This document shows positions 36,655-48,400 of a stretch of 64,000 nucleotides of DNA, piece by piece. Origin of the DNA: Daucus carota subsp. sativus (taxonomy: Eukaryota > Streptophyta > Magnoliopsida > Apiales > Apiaceae); the NCBI RefSeq assembly GCF_001625215.2, contig NC_030381.2:50367214-50431213 (forward strand), given 5' to 3'. A program made the translations under genes and the position numbers. The stretch's first letter is position 1. Each line of letters begins with the position of its first letter. The notes beneath the pieces were generated by a model. The model saw nothing but the letters and a program-made list of their open reading frames with translations. It had not been told where the DNA came from and searched no databases.

Positions 36655-36835
36655 AATTTTGTAAAATTTTAGAATTTTGTCAGTTTAATAATATTTTAGA
36701 GTTTAATAATATTTTAGAATTTGCTATATTTAATAATATCTTAGAATTTGTTGAATTTAATAATATTTTAAAATTTAACAAAAATTCAAAATTTTGTAAT
36801 ATTCTAGAATTTGTCAAATTTAACATTGATCAAAA
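36655..36835. repeat. Degenerate tandem repeat, about 20-35 bp period
   Basis: Five or more imperfect copies of a TTTAATAATATTTTAGAATT-type unit with variable spacers. AT-rich, no coding sense. Confidence 0.7.
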
Positions 36836-37075
36836 GATTTAACGTAAAAAGGGGAATGTCTGATGTTATATTCTTCAGCATTCTCACACAGAAAGTAAAT
36901 ATTATTAATATCTATTATCATTTATCAATATCAACAAAAAAAAATCAACAATTTTTTTTTGAAGTAAAAGGTCATCAATTATTAATATAACAAATAATTA
37001 AATTAAATAAATCATGTTGAAAAACTTGAACCGAGACCACTTCAAGACTGAACTCTAAAATATAAAACGTTTCAC

Positions 37076-37424
37076 TACGACTGTTTGGGGTTGCTGTTGC
37101 AGACAGCAACAGCAGTTTTTTGCTAAAAAGCAGGTGAAAAACTGTTTGGTAAATCGAAAAGCAGCTTTTCTGAACAGCAGCTTTTAACTGAAAAGCTGCT
37201 GTTAGAAAAAGCAGGTCCTCCCATGCTTTTGGAAAAAGTTTTCAGCTTTTGCAGAATGCTGTTATAGATTTCATTATAAAACCTCACCAAAAACATTATT
37301 TTTTTTTAATATTATAACTCAAAATAAGTAATATCAAAAAATTACCAAACAGTCAACAGCACTTATTTTACCAGCACTTTTTCTGACAGCACAGCAATTT
37401 TTAACAGCACTCCCAAACATACCC
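37076..37424. mobile_element. hAT-like MITE upstream of the PPR gene
   Basis: The left end contains GTTTGGGGTTGCTGTT; the right end reverse-complements to GTTTGGGAGTGCTGTT. The interior is rich in AAAAGCAGCTTTT and CAGCA motifs, usual for short plant hAT derivatives. It ends about 107 bp before the PPR start codon. The target duplication is not clear. Confidence 0.65.
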
Positions 37425-37531
37425 AAGTAAAATTTTAAAATTGTGGGTTAATCTTATCCGGACCGATCAAAACCTAAAACCCTGAACCTCTCCTGATTCC
37501 TAAAACCCCATCTCACAAACTCTCATCTTTA

Positions 37532-38707
37532 ATGTCTTCTTTTGGCCGTCTTTACAAATTCTTCTCCACCGCCGCACCGGCCGTGTCAGAGACAACCATC
37601 TCCGCCACCAAGCAAGCCATAGCTACAACTCCAAAGCCCAACAAACCCACCAAGCCCACCTCACAAGCAGCTAGACTCAAGCAATTAGCCAAGAATTTCA
37701 AGAAATCATCTAAAAACCCAAGCTTTCGCTTACGAATACCTTACTATGAGTCCACTGTCTATCGTCTCGCTGCTGCCAAACAGTTTAATTTGATTCAAGA
37801 TATTCTTGAGCATCAGAAACAGTTTGATAGCATTACTGATGAGCGTTTTACGGTTCGTCTCATTTCATTGTATGGTAAAGCTGGGATGTTTGATAATGCC
37901 AGTAAGCTGTTTGATGAAATGCCTGAACTAAAGTGTGAGCGTACGGTTATTTCGTTTAATGCCCTTCTTGCTGCTTGTGTTAATTGTAAGAAATTTGATA
38001 AATTGGAGGCTTTGTTTCGTGATTTGCCGGGGCAGTTGGGTATTAAGCCCGACAGGGTCTCATATAACACGCTTATTAAGTCGTATTGTGTGATGGGGTC
38101 GGTGGAATTGGCTGTTGGAGTGATTGAGTTGATGGAGAGTAAAGGGTTGGCGCCTGATTTGATTACATTTAACACAATTTTTGATGCGCTATATCGGAAC
38201 AAGAAAATGGATGATGCTGAGAAATTGTGGGTGTTGATGGAAAGCAAGAATGTGATTGCGAATGTAAGGAGTTATAACCCGAAGTTGCGAGCATTGGTAG
38301 CGGATGAGCGGATTTCGGAAGCTGTTGAGTTGATTGAAGAAATGAGGGCCAAGGGGGTGATGCCTGACATATATAGCTTTAATGCCTTGATTCAAGGTTA
38401 TTGTTTTGAGAAGAATCTTGAACAAGCTAAGAGGTGGTATGGAGAGCTCGCAAAATGTGATGTTTCTCCAGATCGTATGACTTATGAAATAATGCTCCCA
38501 TTTGTTTGTGACATTGCTGATTTTGACTATGCTTTTCAGCTCTGCAAAGATGTTCTTAATTCAAAACATCGTGTTAGTATGTCAGTGATTCAGCGTGTGG
38601 TAGATGGATTGGCTACAGATCTAAAATCTGAAGAAGCAGAAGTGCTTGTTGATTTGGCGGATACGAATAATTACTTTCACTATAAGCTCAAACTTCCAGC
38701 AGAATAG
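37532..38707 (+). CDS. P-class pentatricopeptide repeat protein, mitochondrial type
   Basis: One intronless frame of 391 residues. The N-terminus MSSFGRLYKFFSTAAPAVSE, rich in Ser/Arg/Ala with few acids, and a long Thr/Pro/Lys stretch to residue about 60 suggest mitochondrial import. PPR units run from about 104 to 345; clear motifs include TVISFNALLAACVNCKKFDK, RVSYNTLIKSYCVMGSVELA, LITFNTIFDALYRNKKMDDA and DIYSFNALIQGYCFEKNLEQ. No E or DYW extension follows, so it is P class, not an editing factor. Overall shape and sequence recall the small Arabidopsis group around At1g55890 and At3g13160, whose members are associated with the mitochondrial ribosome; that assignment is from memory and moderate in confidence. 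Confidence 0.88.
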   Translation: MSSFGRLYKFFSTAAPAVSETTISATKQAIATTPKPNKPTKPTSQAARLKQLAKNFKKSSKNPSFRLRIPYYESTVYRLAAAKQFNLIQDILEHQKQFDSITDERFTVRLISLYGKAGMFDNASKLFDEMPELKCERTVISFNALLAACVNCKKFDKLEALFRDLPGQLGIKPDRVSYNTLIKSYCVMGSVELAVGVIELMESKGLAPDLITFNTIFDALYRNKKMDDAEKLWVLMESKNVIANVRSYNPKLRALVADERISEAVELIEEMRAKGVMPDIYSFNALIQGYCFEKNLEQAKRWYGELAKCDVSPDRMTYEIMLPFVCDIADFDYAFQLCKDVLNSKHRVSMSVIQRVVDGLATDLKSEEAEVLVDLADTNNYFHYKLKLPAE

Positions 38708-40254
38708 TTAGTAATGTTTTTTGTAGGATGGTCTAATAATGCTTTTACTTTACTTATATGGAGATTTCTGTTTTGTGTTTTCTGTTTTGTGTCCGGCATT
38801 TACAAATGGAGCAGTTGATTCTGCTGACATTAATTTTTGGGCAAATAGTTTAGAACCTGCATTGGCGAAGAAGCTTGTGTAGACTAATCACACCCTAGGT
38901 CCCAGGAATAATTGTAAACTGTAATGTAACTTGTTTTTTTCTAGAAAATCATTTTGTGTGCCTCAACCAAGATTCCCTGACTGGTTAAGTTGGTTGATCA
39001 TATTTGGTCACTTTGACAAACTCGTAACGGTCATATTTAGGTCGGGCGGAGACTCCTATGTTGTTCATGAGCCCTTTTCCGGTGATTTGTTGAGTTAGTT
39101 TGCAAACGGCGGAGTTTAGTTTGCTTAAAAGCTTGCAAGCCTATAATGTACATAGACAAATATCAGAAAAATGACCACATATCTCACAAAATGGATAAGT
39201 ACTGTCTAAAATAGCATATATGAAAAAAATGATCTCAAACACTAGTTATTAACGCCTGATAATCTAGTGTTTTCGATATGGGAAGAAAACGCCAAATCCT
39301 GTAGCGTTTTGTTATTGTAACCTCAACAAGATGTTATATGATGTAGCATTCTCTTCTTTTAACCCTAACAAAACGATATAAAAACTAGCATTCTGTTCTT
39401 TTAATCCTAGCAAAACGCTAGACGATGTAGCCTTTTGTATGCAAATCTAAAACGCTACACGATATAGCGTTAATAAATGATATTTGGGGCCATATTTTCG
39501 GATCGTGATATTCAAGGTATTATAATCGGGGGCCAACACTTTAAATATCAAGGAGAAACTGTTATTTTTATATAAAAAAAGGAGAAACTGTTTAGATAGA
39601 AAATAAATGAAAATTAAAAGAAACTCTTCCTAATTACATCATCTTATATTCATCAATCACTCCTAAAATGATATTAGGGATGACAAAAGAAATCAAACAC
39701 TCCTAAAATGATATTAAGGATGATAAAAGAAACTGATGAGCGATTACCAACACCTTTTATAACTTGTCAATATCGCCTACAATCACGGGTAATAGGCTAA
39801 AACATAATTGAACTGGACCGGGTTACTGAACTCAAAAAGCTTGCATTTACATAATTCAAGAAAATAGAACTTGCATTTAGGTAACGGTCAATAACATAAA
39901 TAACAGAATAAAAATTGAACTTGCAAGTTTTGAATTAGTTCAGGGATGTTTAGCCTATTAACCCTTGCAATCACTAATAATCATCTTTGTTTGTCACCAT
40001 AACTTACCACAATTAGAGACTACTTATCACCATCATACACATCATCTCTTCATTATTATCATTATGGAGGTTCTAAAACTATAATTGATCATCAATAATC
40101 GACCATTAATAATTAACACAAGTAGATTTTCTCAATTGAAAAAAATAAAAACGGTTGATTTTAGAGTATAACACAGTAATTAATGAAACATATATGGATA
40201 ATTTCTGTAATCGTAAAAAATAATTATGAAATTGATTTTTAATTTGTATTTGAT
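38708..40254. other. Intergenic region after the PPR gene
   Basis: Includes a degenerate block (about 39230-39480) in which AAAACGCTA, CGATRTAGCRTT and related motifs recur, and a small MITE at 39787-39967. No gene recognised. Confidence 0.45.
39787..39967. mobile_element. Small MITE with GGGTAATAGGCTAAA ends
   Basis: Left end GGGTAATAGGCTAAAACAT; right end reverse-complements to GGGTTAATAGGCTAAACAT. CAATCAC occurs on both sides (39780-39786 and 39968-39974), a likely 7-bp target duplication. About 180 bp long with no coding capacity. Confidence 0.75.
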
Positions 40255-40690
40255 CGCTAACTTCAGTATATATATTCACATATTTGGAACCATCTGTATA
40301 TTTCTAATTACTGATCTCCAAATGGAAACTCACCGTACACCATGCAAATGGATCAGTTGTCACTAGTAGAAACTTTTGTCAAAATAGGCATTTCATAAAT
40401 TCCCTTTTTATATGAATGATTTGTCACTTGTAGAAACTTTTGCTAAATCCGTATATTTCTAGTTATTTTCTTTTTTCCATTATTATAAAAAAGTTAGGAT
40501 TTGGTGATCTTCATTGACGATAAAATATTGAAACATACTCCACCAGCTTCGCTTCTTTAAAATTATCTGTAGTACTGGTGGATGCAAACAAACAAATTTG
40601 GTACACAAATATTGAAGACAAGGATAACCAAATCTGTCACTGGAACAACTCAGAGTTCTGTATAATTTGGACTTATAATCACCTTCCAAC
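40255..40690 (+). pseudogene. Relic of a terpene synthase copy: promoter plus exon 1 scrap
   Basis: This segment aligns with the TPS1 promoter at about 41350-41720 (shared TTTGGAAC, TGATCTCC, TGGAAACT, ATCAGTTGTCACT and TTGAAGACA in the same order, offset about 1.09 kb). Immediately after, 40629-40661 (CTGTCACTGGAACAACTCAG) matches TPS1 exon 1 near 41934-41963 in the transit-peptide coding part. The DNA between promoter and exon scrap is largely deleted, and nothing of the gene is seen beyond. It is a remnant of a further TPS copy upstream of TPS1. Confidence 0.7.
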
Positions 40691-41745
40691 ATCCCGAGAT
40701 TTTAAGAGATTTGATTAACAGAATTTATCCATGCGACTTCGCACTAAAAGATTTTATTTGAATAACATCTACGCTTTTGAGAACATATAACTTCAGGTCA
40801 TATCTGTCCTAAAGAGTTAAACCAGGATCAATGTTTAGGGACTATAATCTTTTTATTATTTTCCCTATAGATTACAATCTTGCTCACTTTGATTCCATGA
40901 ATTGTCGAATTTCGCTTTGTATGATGATTTGATAGATCAAACCCTGGCCACTTTAGTTGGATATACTGGCTACTGCCGAGTTCAGTTTTGTATCATGGTC
41001 ATCGTTTTATAAATTCCCGATTTAATGATAAATACCTGATTAATTCTTTAAGAATATTTAATCGATTTGTCGATTACACCCTGATTTGACTGAAAATTCA
41101 TGATTTATCCAAAACAATCTCCGATTCCCCATTTGTACAAATATGATCATGATATGTAAAGGCTCTTACTTATATATCTATATTCAGCCAAAAAAAGAAG
41201 AAGTTTAGCTAATGAAAAAAAAGAAATTAGAAGCTAATTCTTTATTTTGATTCCTGTGATGCCCCCTTCAAGCTAAGAATCTGTATGTATGGGTCTAAAC
41301 CTGGCCCCCACATACCAATTATATATAGCAAAATATTATTAGCAATCTGATATCAGAGTACTTGTATATATTCATAAATTTGGAACAGTTGTTTATTTCT
41401 GATCATTGATCTCCTACTGGAAACTTACTGTGCTCTGTCCAGAATCAGTTGTCACTTGTAGAAATTTTGTCAAAACTTTACATTTCATTGGTTTACAGGT
41501 TTTGATCGAGTAGTTATTTTTTTTTTCAATTATTATGATTATGATTTAATAATCCTTGTTGACAGTAAAATATTAAGACATGCTTCGCTAAATAATTCAG
41601 AATTACTTGAATATTTCTCGGTGGTAAGACTGAGTGCACTAGTTGAATTCTAATTGGCGATGGTAAATTTAGCACACATATCTTGAAGACATGAGCATAA
41701 ACGATTACTTAACTCGATCAGGACACTTGCTCTGCAAGGATTCAC

Positions 41746-41752
41746 TATAAAT
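41746..41752 (+). promoter_or_regulatory. TATA box of TPS1
   Basis: TATAAAT, 77 bp before the ATG at 41829. The upstream TTGAAGACA element shared by the cluster lies at 41683-41691. Confidence 0.5.
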
Positions 41753-41828
41753 TCATAATTGATCTAATACATTTTACGTAGCATATATCACTCTCAGTTT
41801 GAATTTTGCATATTATACTCTGCTTATA

Positions 41829-44182
41829 ATGGCTAATGTACTTGCAATTTCTACCCCATTCATAAGTTGCAACTTGAATAGGCTAACTCCGCGCAAACAT
41901 AATAATGTGATGGCCTGCAAGTCTGTCATTAAGTCCGTCAGTGGAACAACTAGAGTTTCTGTTCCACCGGAGCCTGTTGTAAGGCGATCAGCAAATTACA
42001 AACCTTGTTTGTACGACGACAAATTTTTGCAGTCAATGAAAAATGACTACACGGTAACTTCTCCTTTCATTGTTTTCAGTATTCTGTTAGAAAATAAATA
42101 TTGGTTTGTTGCACTCGATGAAAATTACAAAACTCTGAACAGGGTGAATCATACAAAGCACGAGCTTCTGAGTTGAAGGAAGAGGTGCGGGCGATATTTA
42201 ATAGTCTGGTCGAGCCACTAGAGCAACTTGAGCTGATTGATCACTTGCAAAGACTGGGATTAGCTTATCATTTTGAAGAAGAGATAAATCGTTCCTTGAA
42301 GACGATACATTGTCAGACTAATGAGGGAAATCAAGAAAATGGCTTGCATGAAACTGCTCTTAAATTTAGACTTCTTAGACAACATGGACTTTATACATCT
42401 CCAGGTAAACTCTTCTATGAAATTTGACTTCAATTGAATAGAAAAAAGCTTAACTATATAGTTTATACTAATATCTTATCTTTTGATTGAGCAGAGGGTT
42501 TCAAGAGATTTACTGAAAATGATAGCTTCAGTAAAGAGATTACTGCAGATATAAAGGGACTCTTAAGTTTATACGAAGCAACGTACTTCTCTATTGAGGG
42601 AGAGTCCCTAATGGAGGATGCCTTTCATTTTACGAATAAATCACTCAGACAATGTCTCAAAAATATTTCTGATTTGGACCTCCAGATGCAAGTTACAAAT
42701 GCTTTGGAGCTTCCATTACAATGGAGGATCCCAAGATTTGATGCAAGGTGGTATATAGATTTGTATCAGAGAAGTCCTGAAATGATTCCTGCAGTACTAG
42801 AATTCTCAAAGTTGGACTTTAACTTCATGCAAGAATTTAACCAAAAAGAACTTAAGGATTTGTCGAGGTATAGTAAATTTATAAATATACTTATTTATAT
42901 GGTTAATCGAAATAAATCCCATACCTGGAATCATTTAACCTACCTGCTTAATCTATATCTACTCTTTTGATATACAGGTGGTGGAGTAAGTTAGGCATGG
43001 GAGAAAAACTTCCCTTTGCGAGAGATAGGCTGGTGGCATCTTTTTTCTGGAGTTTGGGGATTTGTGGCGATCGTAAAGATGCATATTGCCTAGAACAATG
43101 CACTAAGATTATAGAGCTTATTGGTGTATATGACGATGTTTATGATGTATATGGGACGCTGGATGAGCTTGAACTCTTTACCGATGTTGTGGAGAGGTTC
43201 GAGCTTCTTAATTTTTGTCTGCTTTCATTATATGTAGTACAAAAATGGCATTGCTTTAATTTGAATCATCTGGCTGAACTTCAGGTGGGATTTAAAGGCG
43301 GCAATGAAAGAGCTTCCGGACTACATGAAGCTATGCTTTTTGTCTTTGTACAACTTTGTTAATGAAACGTCTTACGACATCCTCCTGGAGCAGAACATAG
43401 ATGTTTTACAGCATCAAAGAAAATGGGTACCTCTCCTCCCTTGCAGCTTGTCTCAACTTGACAAATATTAAAGTATAGGTTGTTAGACTGTAAATGAGGC
43501 GTTAACATTGTTTTTCTTGTGCTGTAGTGGATGGATTTGTTACTGAAGCGTTATATAGTGGAGGCGCGGTGGTATCATGGTGGATACCAGCCGACTCTAG
43601 AAGAACACTTGAGAAACGGATTTGTGTCATCAGCAGGCCCCATTGTAGGACTTTACTCCTACATGACTAGTGCTAATCCGATCCAGGAAGATGTCATGGA
43701 GTTTGTAGTGGAACTTCCGGATATTGTACGCTTGGCATATGAAATTTTTCGACTATCTGATGACTATGGAACTGGATCGGTACTGATCTGATGTATACTG
43801 CTTGGTATTTGTATTTACATTTAATTTTTTTATTTGTTGGACGCGGTTATTATAGAGTACTTTTGTTTGGATGTAACAGGCAGAGTCGAAGAGAGGAGAT
43901 GTTCCATCAACACTACATTGCTACATGTCTGAAACTGGTGTAACGGAAGAAGTTGCCCGTAAGCACATGATGGATTTGATGAGGAAGAAATGGGCACAAG
44001 TAAACAAATGTCGATTTTCGGGAGATATTAGTCCTTTATCTTGGCATGTTGTTGATCTCCTGCTGAATCTTGTGAGGGTGTCTCATTGGTTGTATAATGC
44101 TGGAGACGATGGCTTTGGTGCAGAAGATGTTGTAGCCGAATCCACATTGTTTTCCCTTGTTGTGAATCCTATACCTCTTTAA
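41829..44182 (+). CDS. TPS1: TPS-b terpene synthase (monoterpene synthase-like) with altered RRX8W
   Basis: Seven exons: 41829-42053, 42143-42404, 42495-42867, 42978-43196, 43285-43426, 43528-43779, 43880-44182. They give 591 residues, the size and exon number usual for TPS-b. Residues 1-50 look like a plastid transit peptide. Class I catalytic parts are intact: RDR at 302-304, DDVYD at 339-343, and the second metal motif DDYGTGSAE at 485-493 (Asp, Thr and Glu ligands all present). The RR at 52-53 is followed eight residues later by Tyr62 where the family has Trp, so RRX8W is RRX8Y. RRX8W is linked to isomerisation and cyclisation of geranyl diphosphate; its change may favour acyclic products, which is inference. 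Predicted reaction: geranyl diphosphate to a monoterpene plus diphosphate, in plastids, needing Mg or Mn. It lies 1.2 kb before TPS2 on the same strand. Confidence 0.92.
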
Positions 44183-44663
44183 GAAATCATTTGATGATGG
44201 TATGATCTTTGTATGTGAAGTTGTAAGGACTGAAGGGCGTGTGTTTTTCCGAGTGCAGTGTTTGTACTGTGTGTTTCTTGTGGCATGTGCTACCTATTTA
44301 CTCTCATATTAAAATTCTACGCGTGTTCTTTTCTTGGCCAAAAAAATGAACTTTTCAAAATATTTTTCTGTATTAGTAATTTATTTATTGCATATTTTAA
44401 TTAATTGATTTTTTTCATATCTGGCTTAGGGAGATAACATGAATATTTTGATTTTAAATAATAATCTTCTAGATGAGACTTTAGATTATAGGCTTTCGCT
44501 CCATCATTTGCTATTTAACTAAGGTTCTCGGAGATTATATACTTCTATCTTCTGTTGTCCCGGAACACTCTGACTCATCCCGAGAAATATTAGAACATGT
44601 ACTCACTCATCTAGAAGGCTATAAGCCTTGATTGTCAAAAGAAAAAAAAAATAGCTGTGACTG

Positions 44664-44773
44664 ATTAAATTACACATGGGCTGATAAAAAAAATAAAAAT
44701 GGTCCATATTAAATTACACATGGGCTTTTAATGATAAAAAAATAAAAATGGTCCATATTAAATTACACACGTG
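44664..44773. repeat. Short tandem repeat upstream of TPS2, ending in a G-box
   Basis: Two copies, each AAATTACACATGGGCT followed by GATAAAAAAA and AATGGTCCATATT, then a partial third that becomes AAATTACACACGTG. The corresponding block at 49900-49930 has a single copy with its own CACGTG. Confidence 0.7.
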
Positions 44774-45120
44774 TTTATAAGTGTTCATGTTGTTTACAAA
44801 CCTGGTCCTGTGGTCCATGTATGCACGGAATTTTCCAGATCACTGATCCACATCCACGGCTGGGGCCTGGGAAATTACTTCATACCTATAACCTACCGAC
44901 CTAGTTAAGCATCTGTGGAAACTTAATACGTCAGTGGTCAGTTAACATTTTTTATCTCATATAGTTACCAGTAGTATAATACTTAAAATAGACAGACAAT
45001 TTCGTTTGGTATTTCATTTGGTACAACGTACAACTCATATAGCATTATGCAAATTGAATGCCGCTGGACCAACTGTCCAGTTTAAATTTAATGGGGTATG
45101 GCGACAACTACAAACTTATC

Positions 45121-45237
45121 GGACGTTTGAATGGTAGATAGGAGTGAGAATCGGAAATGAAATGAGGGGTATGAGAATACCCATCACATGGGAATGAGGT
45201 TCCCATTTCATACCACAAAATCACTCATTCAAACACC
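45121..45237. mobile_element. Short MITE in the TPS2 promoter
   Basis: Terminal inverted repeats GACGTTTGAATG and, reverse-complemented, GGTGTTTGAATG. The interior has a further small palindrome (GGTATGAGAATACC). The aligned TPS3 promoter lacks this segment. It ends 191 bp before the TPS2 ATG. Confidence 0.65.
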
Positions 45238-45357
45238 AATATATATGATTGAGATTCCGATCCCTGTTAACCAGACTCATTAATCATGAAACAATTAACG
45301 GCAGTACACAAACTTGAAGACACCATGTGCAACTGTAGCACGTTACCATTACTTGAC

Positions 45358-45365
45358 TATATATT
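45358..45365 (+). promoter_or_regulatory. TATA box of TPS2
   Basis: TATATATT, 64 bp before the ATG at 45429; the shared TTGAAGACA lies at 45314-45322. Confidence 0.45.
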
Positions 45366-45428
45366 CAGCAGTAAAAGTAAGCAAAAGTATCACTAACAAT
45401 TATATTTGTGTTTCATATTCTCTCTACT

Positions 45429-48400
45429 ATGGCCTCTGCATTTATTCTGAATTCTCCATTAGTCACCTGCTGCAACTTCAGAAGATCCCTCCCATGCAAA
45501 CCTAAATTTTTGACACTAAGCAAGTCAGTTGTCGAATTCGTCACCGGAAACGAGGGATCTGTGTCACCAGAGCCTATCAGGAGGCGATCAGGAAATTATA
45601 AACCTTGCATGTGGGACAACAATTTCTTGCAGTCTTTGAAAACCAACTACACGGTGTTTTTTCTGTTTTTATCTATATATCTTGTTCTTAAGACAGAAAT
45701 ATGATTGCATATTTTACTGAGTACTGAATGAGGTTTAAGAAAACTCTGAGCAGGGTGAACCAATCAATGCACGAGCTTCTATGTTGAAAGAAGAGGTACG
45801 TTTGATGTTCGATGATGCTGTTGAGCCGCTAGATCAACTCGAGCTGATCGATCTCTTGCAAAGACTTGGGCTAGCTTATCATTATGAGGAAGAAATACAG
45901 CGCACCTTGAAGAAGATTCAGAATGGTGAGATTAATGTTGACGATCGGGAAAAGGACTTGCATGCTACTGCTCTGGAATTTAGGCTTTTTAGACAACATG
46001 GATTATTTATATCCCCAGGTAATTAAACTGATAGTCATCTGAATTAGTGTGCAGATCAACAATAATTTAAGAACAAAACTTTATAAAATTCAAAATAAAA
46101 ATCTGTCATAAGCGTTCATAACAGTAATTATTGTACTCTGGATACATGTAACTACCTTAGTTTTAATTTGCATAAATAAAAACACATGCAGTGGTGGAGT
46201 AAGTGGTACCACAGGGACCGTGCATTTTGTAATAAAGACCTCTAATTTGTTCATACTAACTCATTTACCATCTTCGACAGAGGGTTTCAAGCAATTCATG
46301 TCAAATGGGAACTTCATGTGTTCCGGTGCAGATATCAAAGGAATGTTGAGTTTGTATGAGGCCTCGTACTTCTCCATCGAAGGAGAGACATTAATGGAGG
46401 CTGCTTGGTGCTTCACGAACAAATCACTTAGAGAGAGTTTTCATAATGTTACTGACGTCGATGTTCAGATTCAAGTTAGACATGCTTTAGAGCTTCCGCT
46501 TCAGTGGAGGATCGCAGGTTATGATGCAAGATGGAATATAGATCTCTATGAAAGAAGTAGTGACATGATCCCAGCAGTTTTAGAATTTGCAAAACTGGAC
46601 TTCAACATTAGACAAGGATGTAACCAGAAGGAGCTGAAGGATTTGTCCAGGTAGTAAACATATATTCAGGGTTAAATATTAAGTAGGTAACTGACTGCGT
46701 CCAAAAAAGTCAAATAGGTCACTCATTGAAAATTTGACTCGAGCTGATCATCAATTAACTTAAATTGATCATTCCGTTAAAGTCGAAAATTGAAATTACT
46801 CAAAATTGTAAAATGGTACTCCCTCCGTCCCATTTTATGCGACCTCATTTCCTTTTTGGACGTCCCAAAAAAAATGAACTTATAATACTTACTATTTTTG
46901 AACACTACTTTTCAATATTACACCCACTATCACTATATTTTATACTCTCCTTTCATTAACTAAACACTATTACACCCGCTACTTTCCTCTACTATCTCAA
47001 ATCTATTATTAAATATTGATTGGTCCCACCACTTTACCCATTTTTCAATTACATTTACTACGTTTAATCTCCGTGAAAGTCAAAACAGCTCGTATAAATT
47101 GGGACGGAGGGAGTAACATAGGAGTGTAGAGCTCATTTTGGGTTTCAATATAGTTATTAAAATTTGCTATTTGACTCACGGAATCATGGTAAAACCCGGC
47201 TTTGATTCTCCTTATTTTTGAGGTTTCGAAAAATCAATGAGATTCTTCTGTTTTGGAAGGGATCTGCCTCTTTTTTATCTCTTCTCTGCTCTTTATTCGG
47301 AGCATCCAGTTTTTTTTTTATAATATATATATATATATATAAATTAATATCTTTTATATATAGGTGGTGGTGTACATTGGGGATGGCAGAGATACTTCCC
47401 TTCGCCAGAGATAGGTTGGTGGCCTCATACATATGGAGTTTGGGGGTTTCAAGCCGGCCTCAGGACGGGTATTGCAGAGTACAATTAACTAAGTTAATTG
47501 AACTGATCGGTGTATATGACGACGTTTATGATGTCTACGGTACTCTGGATGAACTTGAATTGTTCGCAGATGTCGTAAAGAGGTTTGAGCTTCTTGATAT
47601 TCTTGTCTTAATTTCATTATACATGATACAAAACAAGTCACTACTATAATTTTAATCATATGGGGACTTTTCAGATGGGATGTATCTGCAATTAAAGAGC
47701 TTCCTAACTATATGAAGATTTGCTTCCTGTCCTTTTACAACTTTGTTCATGAAACGTCTTTCGACATCCTCAAGAAACAGAACACTGAAATTTTACCACA
47801 CCAAAGAAAATGGGTATTCTTTCCCAACTATCTAGTACTAATGATCAAAATTTTTGCTTAAAAAAGAATCCATTTACTATTTTTCCAGTTTGCAAGGCAT
47901 TCAGCTATTAAGATTGTTAATGTTACGTTGTAGTGGACCGACTTGTTCAAGCATCAGCTAGTTGAATCGCGTTGGTACCATGGGGGACACCGGCCAACAA
48001 TGAGAGAGTACTTGAGCAATGGACTTGTGACCATAGGAGGCCCCATTGGAGTGCTTTACTCCTACATCTGCACAGCGGATCGGATTGAAAAAGAAGAGAT
48101 AGAGTTTATAGAAGGCCTTCCAGATATTGTACGCTTAGCATGTGAAATCCTTCGATTGGCCGATGATTATGGAACTTCCTCGGTAATCATAAATCTAAAT
48201 TTTTGTGAACTTGGGTGCTATATTTAAATCGATGCAATATTGTCTTTTATTTATGCAAATTAGTGGCGGAATTTTATCTATTTTTACATTTTGGTGGCAG
48301 AATTCCAAATTTGTAATATATGTGTTTGTTGCAGGCAGAGTTAAAAAGAGGAGATGTTCCGTCATCAATACAGTGCTACATGTCTGATAATGGTGTTTCG

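Larger units (their letters stand above)
35675..37531. other. Intergenic region between NET-like and PPR genes
   Basis: Divergent promoters. It contains a degenerate short-period AT-rich repeat (36655-36835) and a hAT-like MITE (37076-37424). Nothing else recognised. Confidence 0.5.
44183..45428. other. TPS1-TPS2 intergenic region and TPS2 promoter
   Basis: About 1.2 kb. Holds a two-copy repeat (44664-44759), a block shared with the relic region at about 49880-50050, a CACGTG G-box at 44768-44773, and a small MITE at 45121-45237 within the TPS2 promoter. No gene. Confidence 0.6.
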
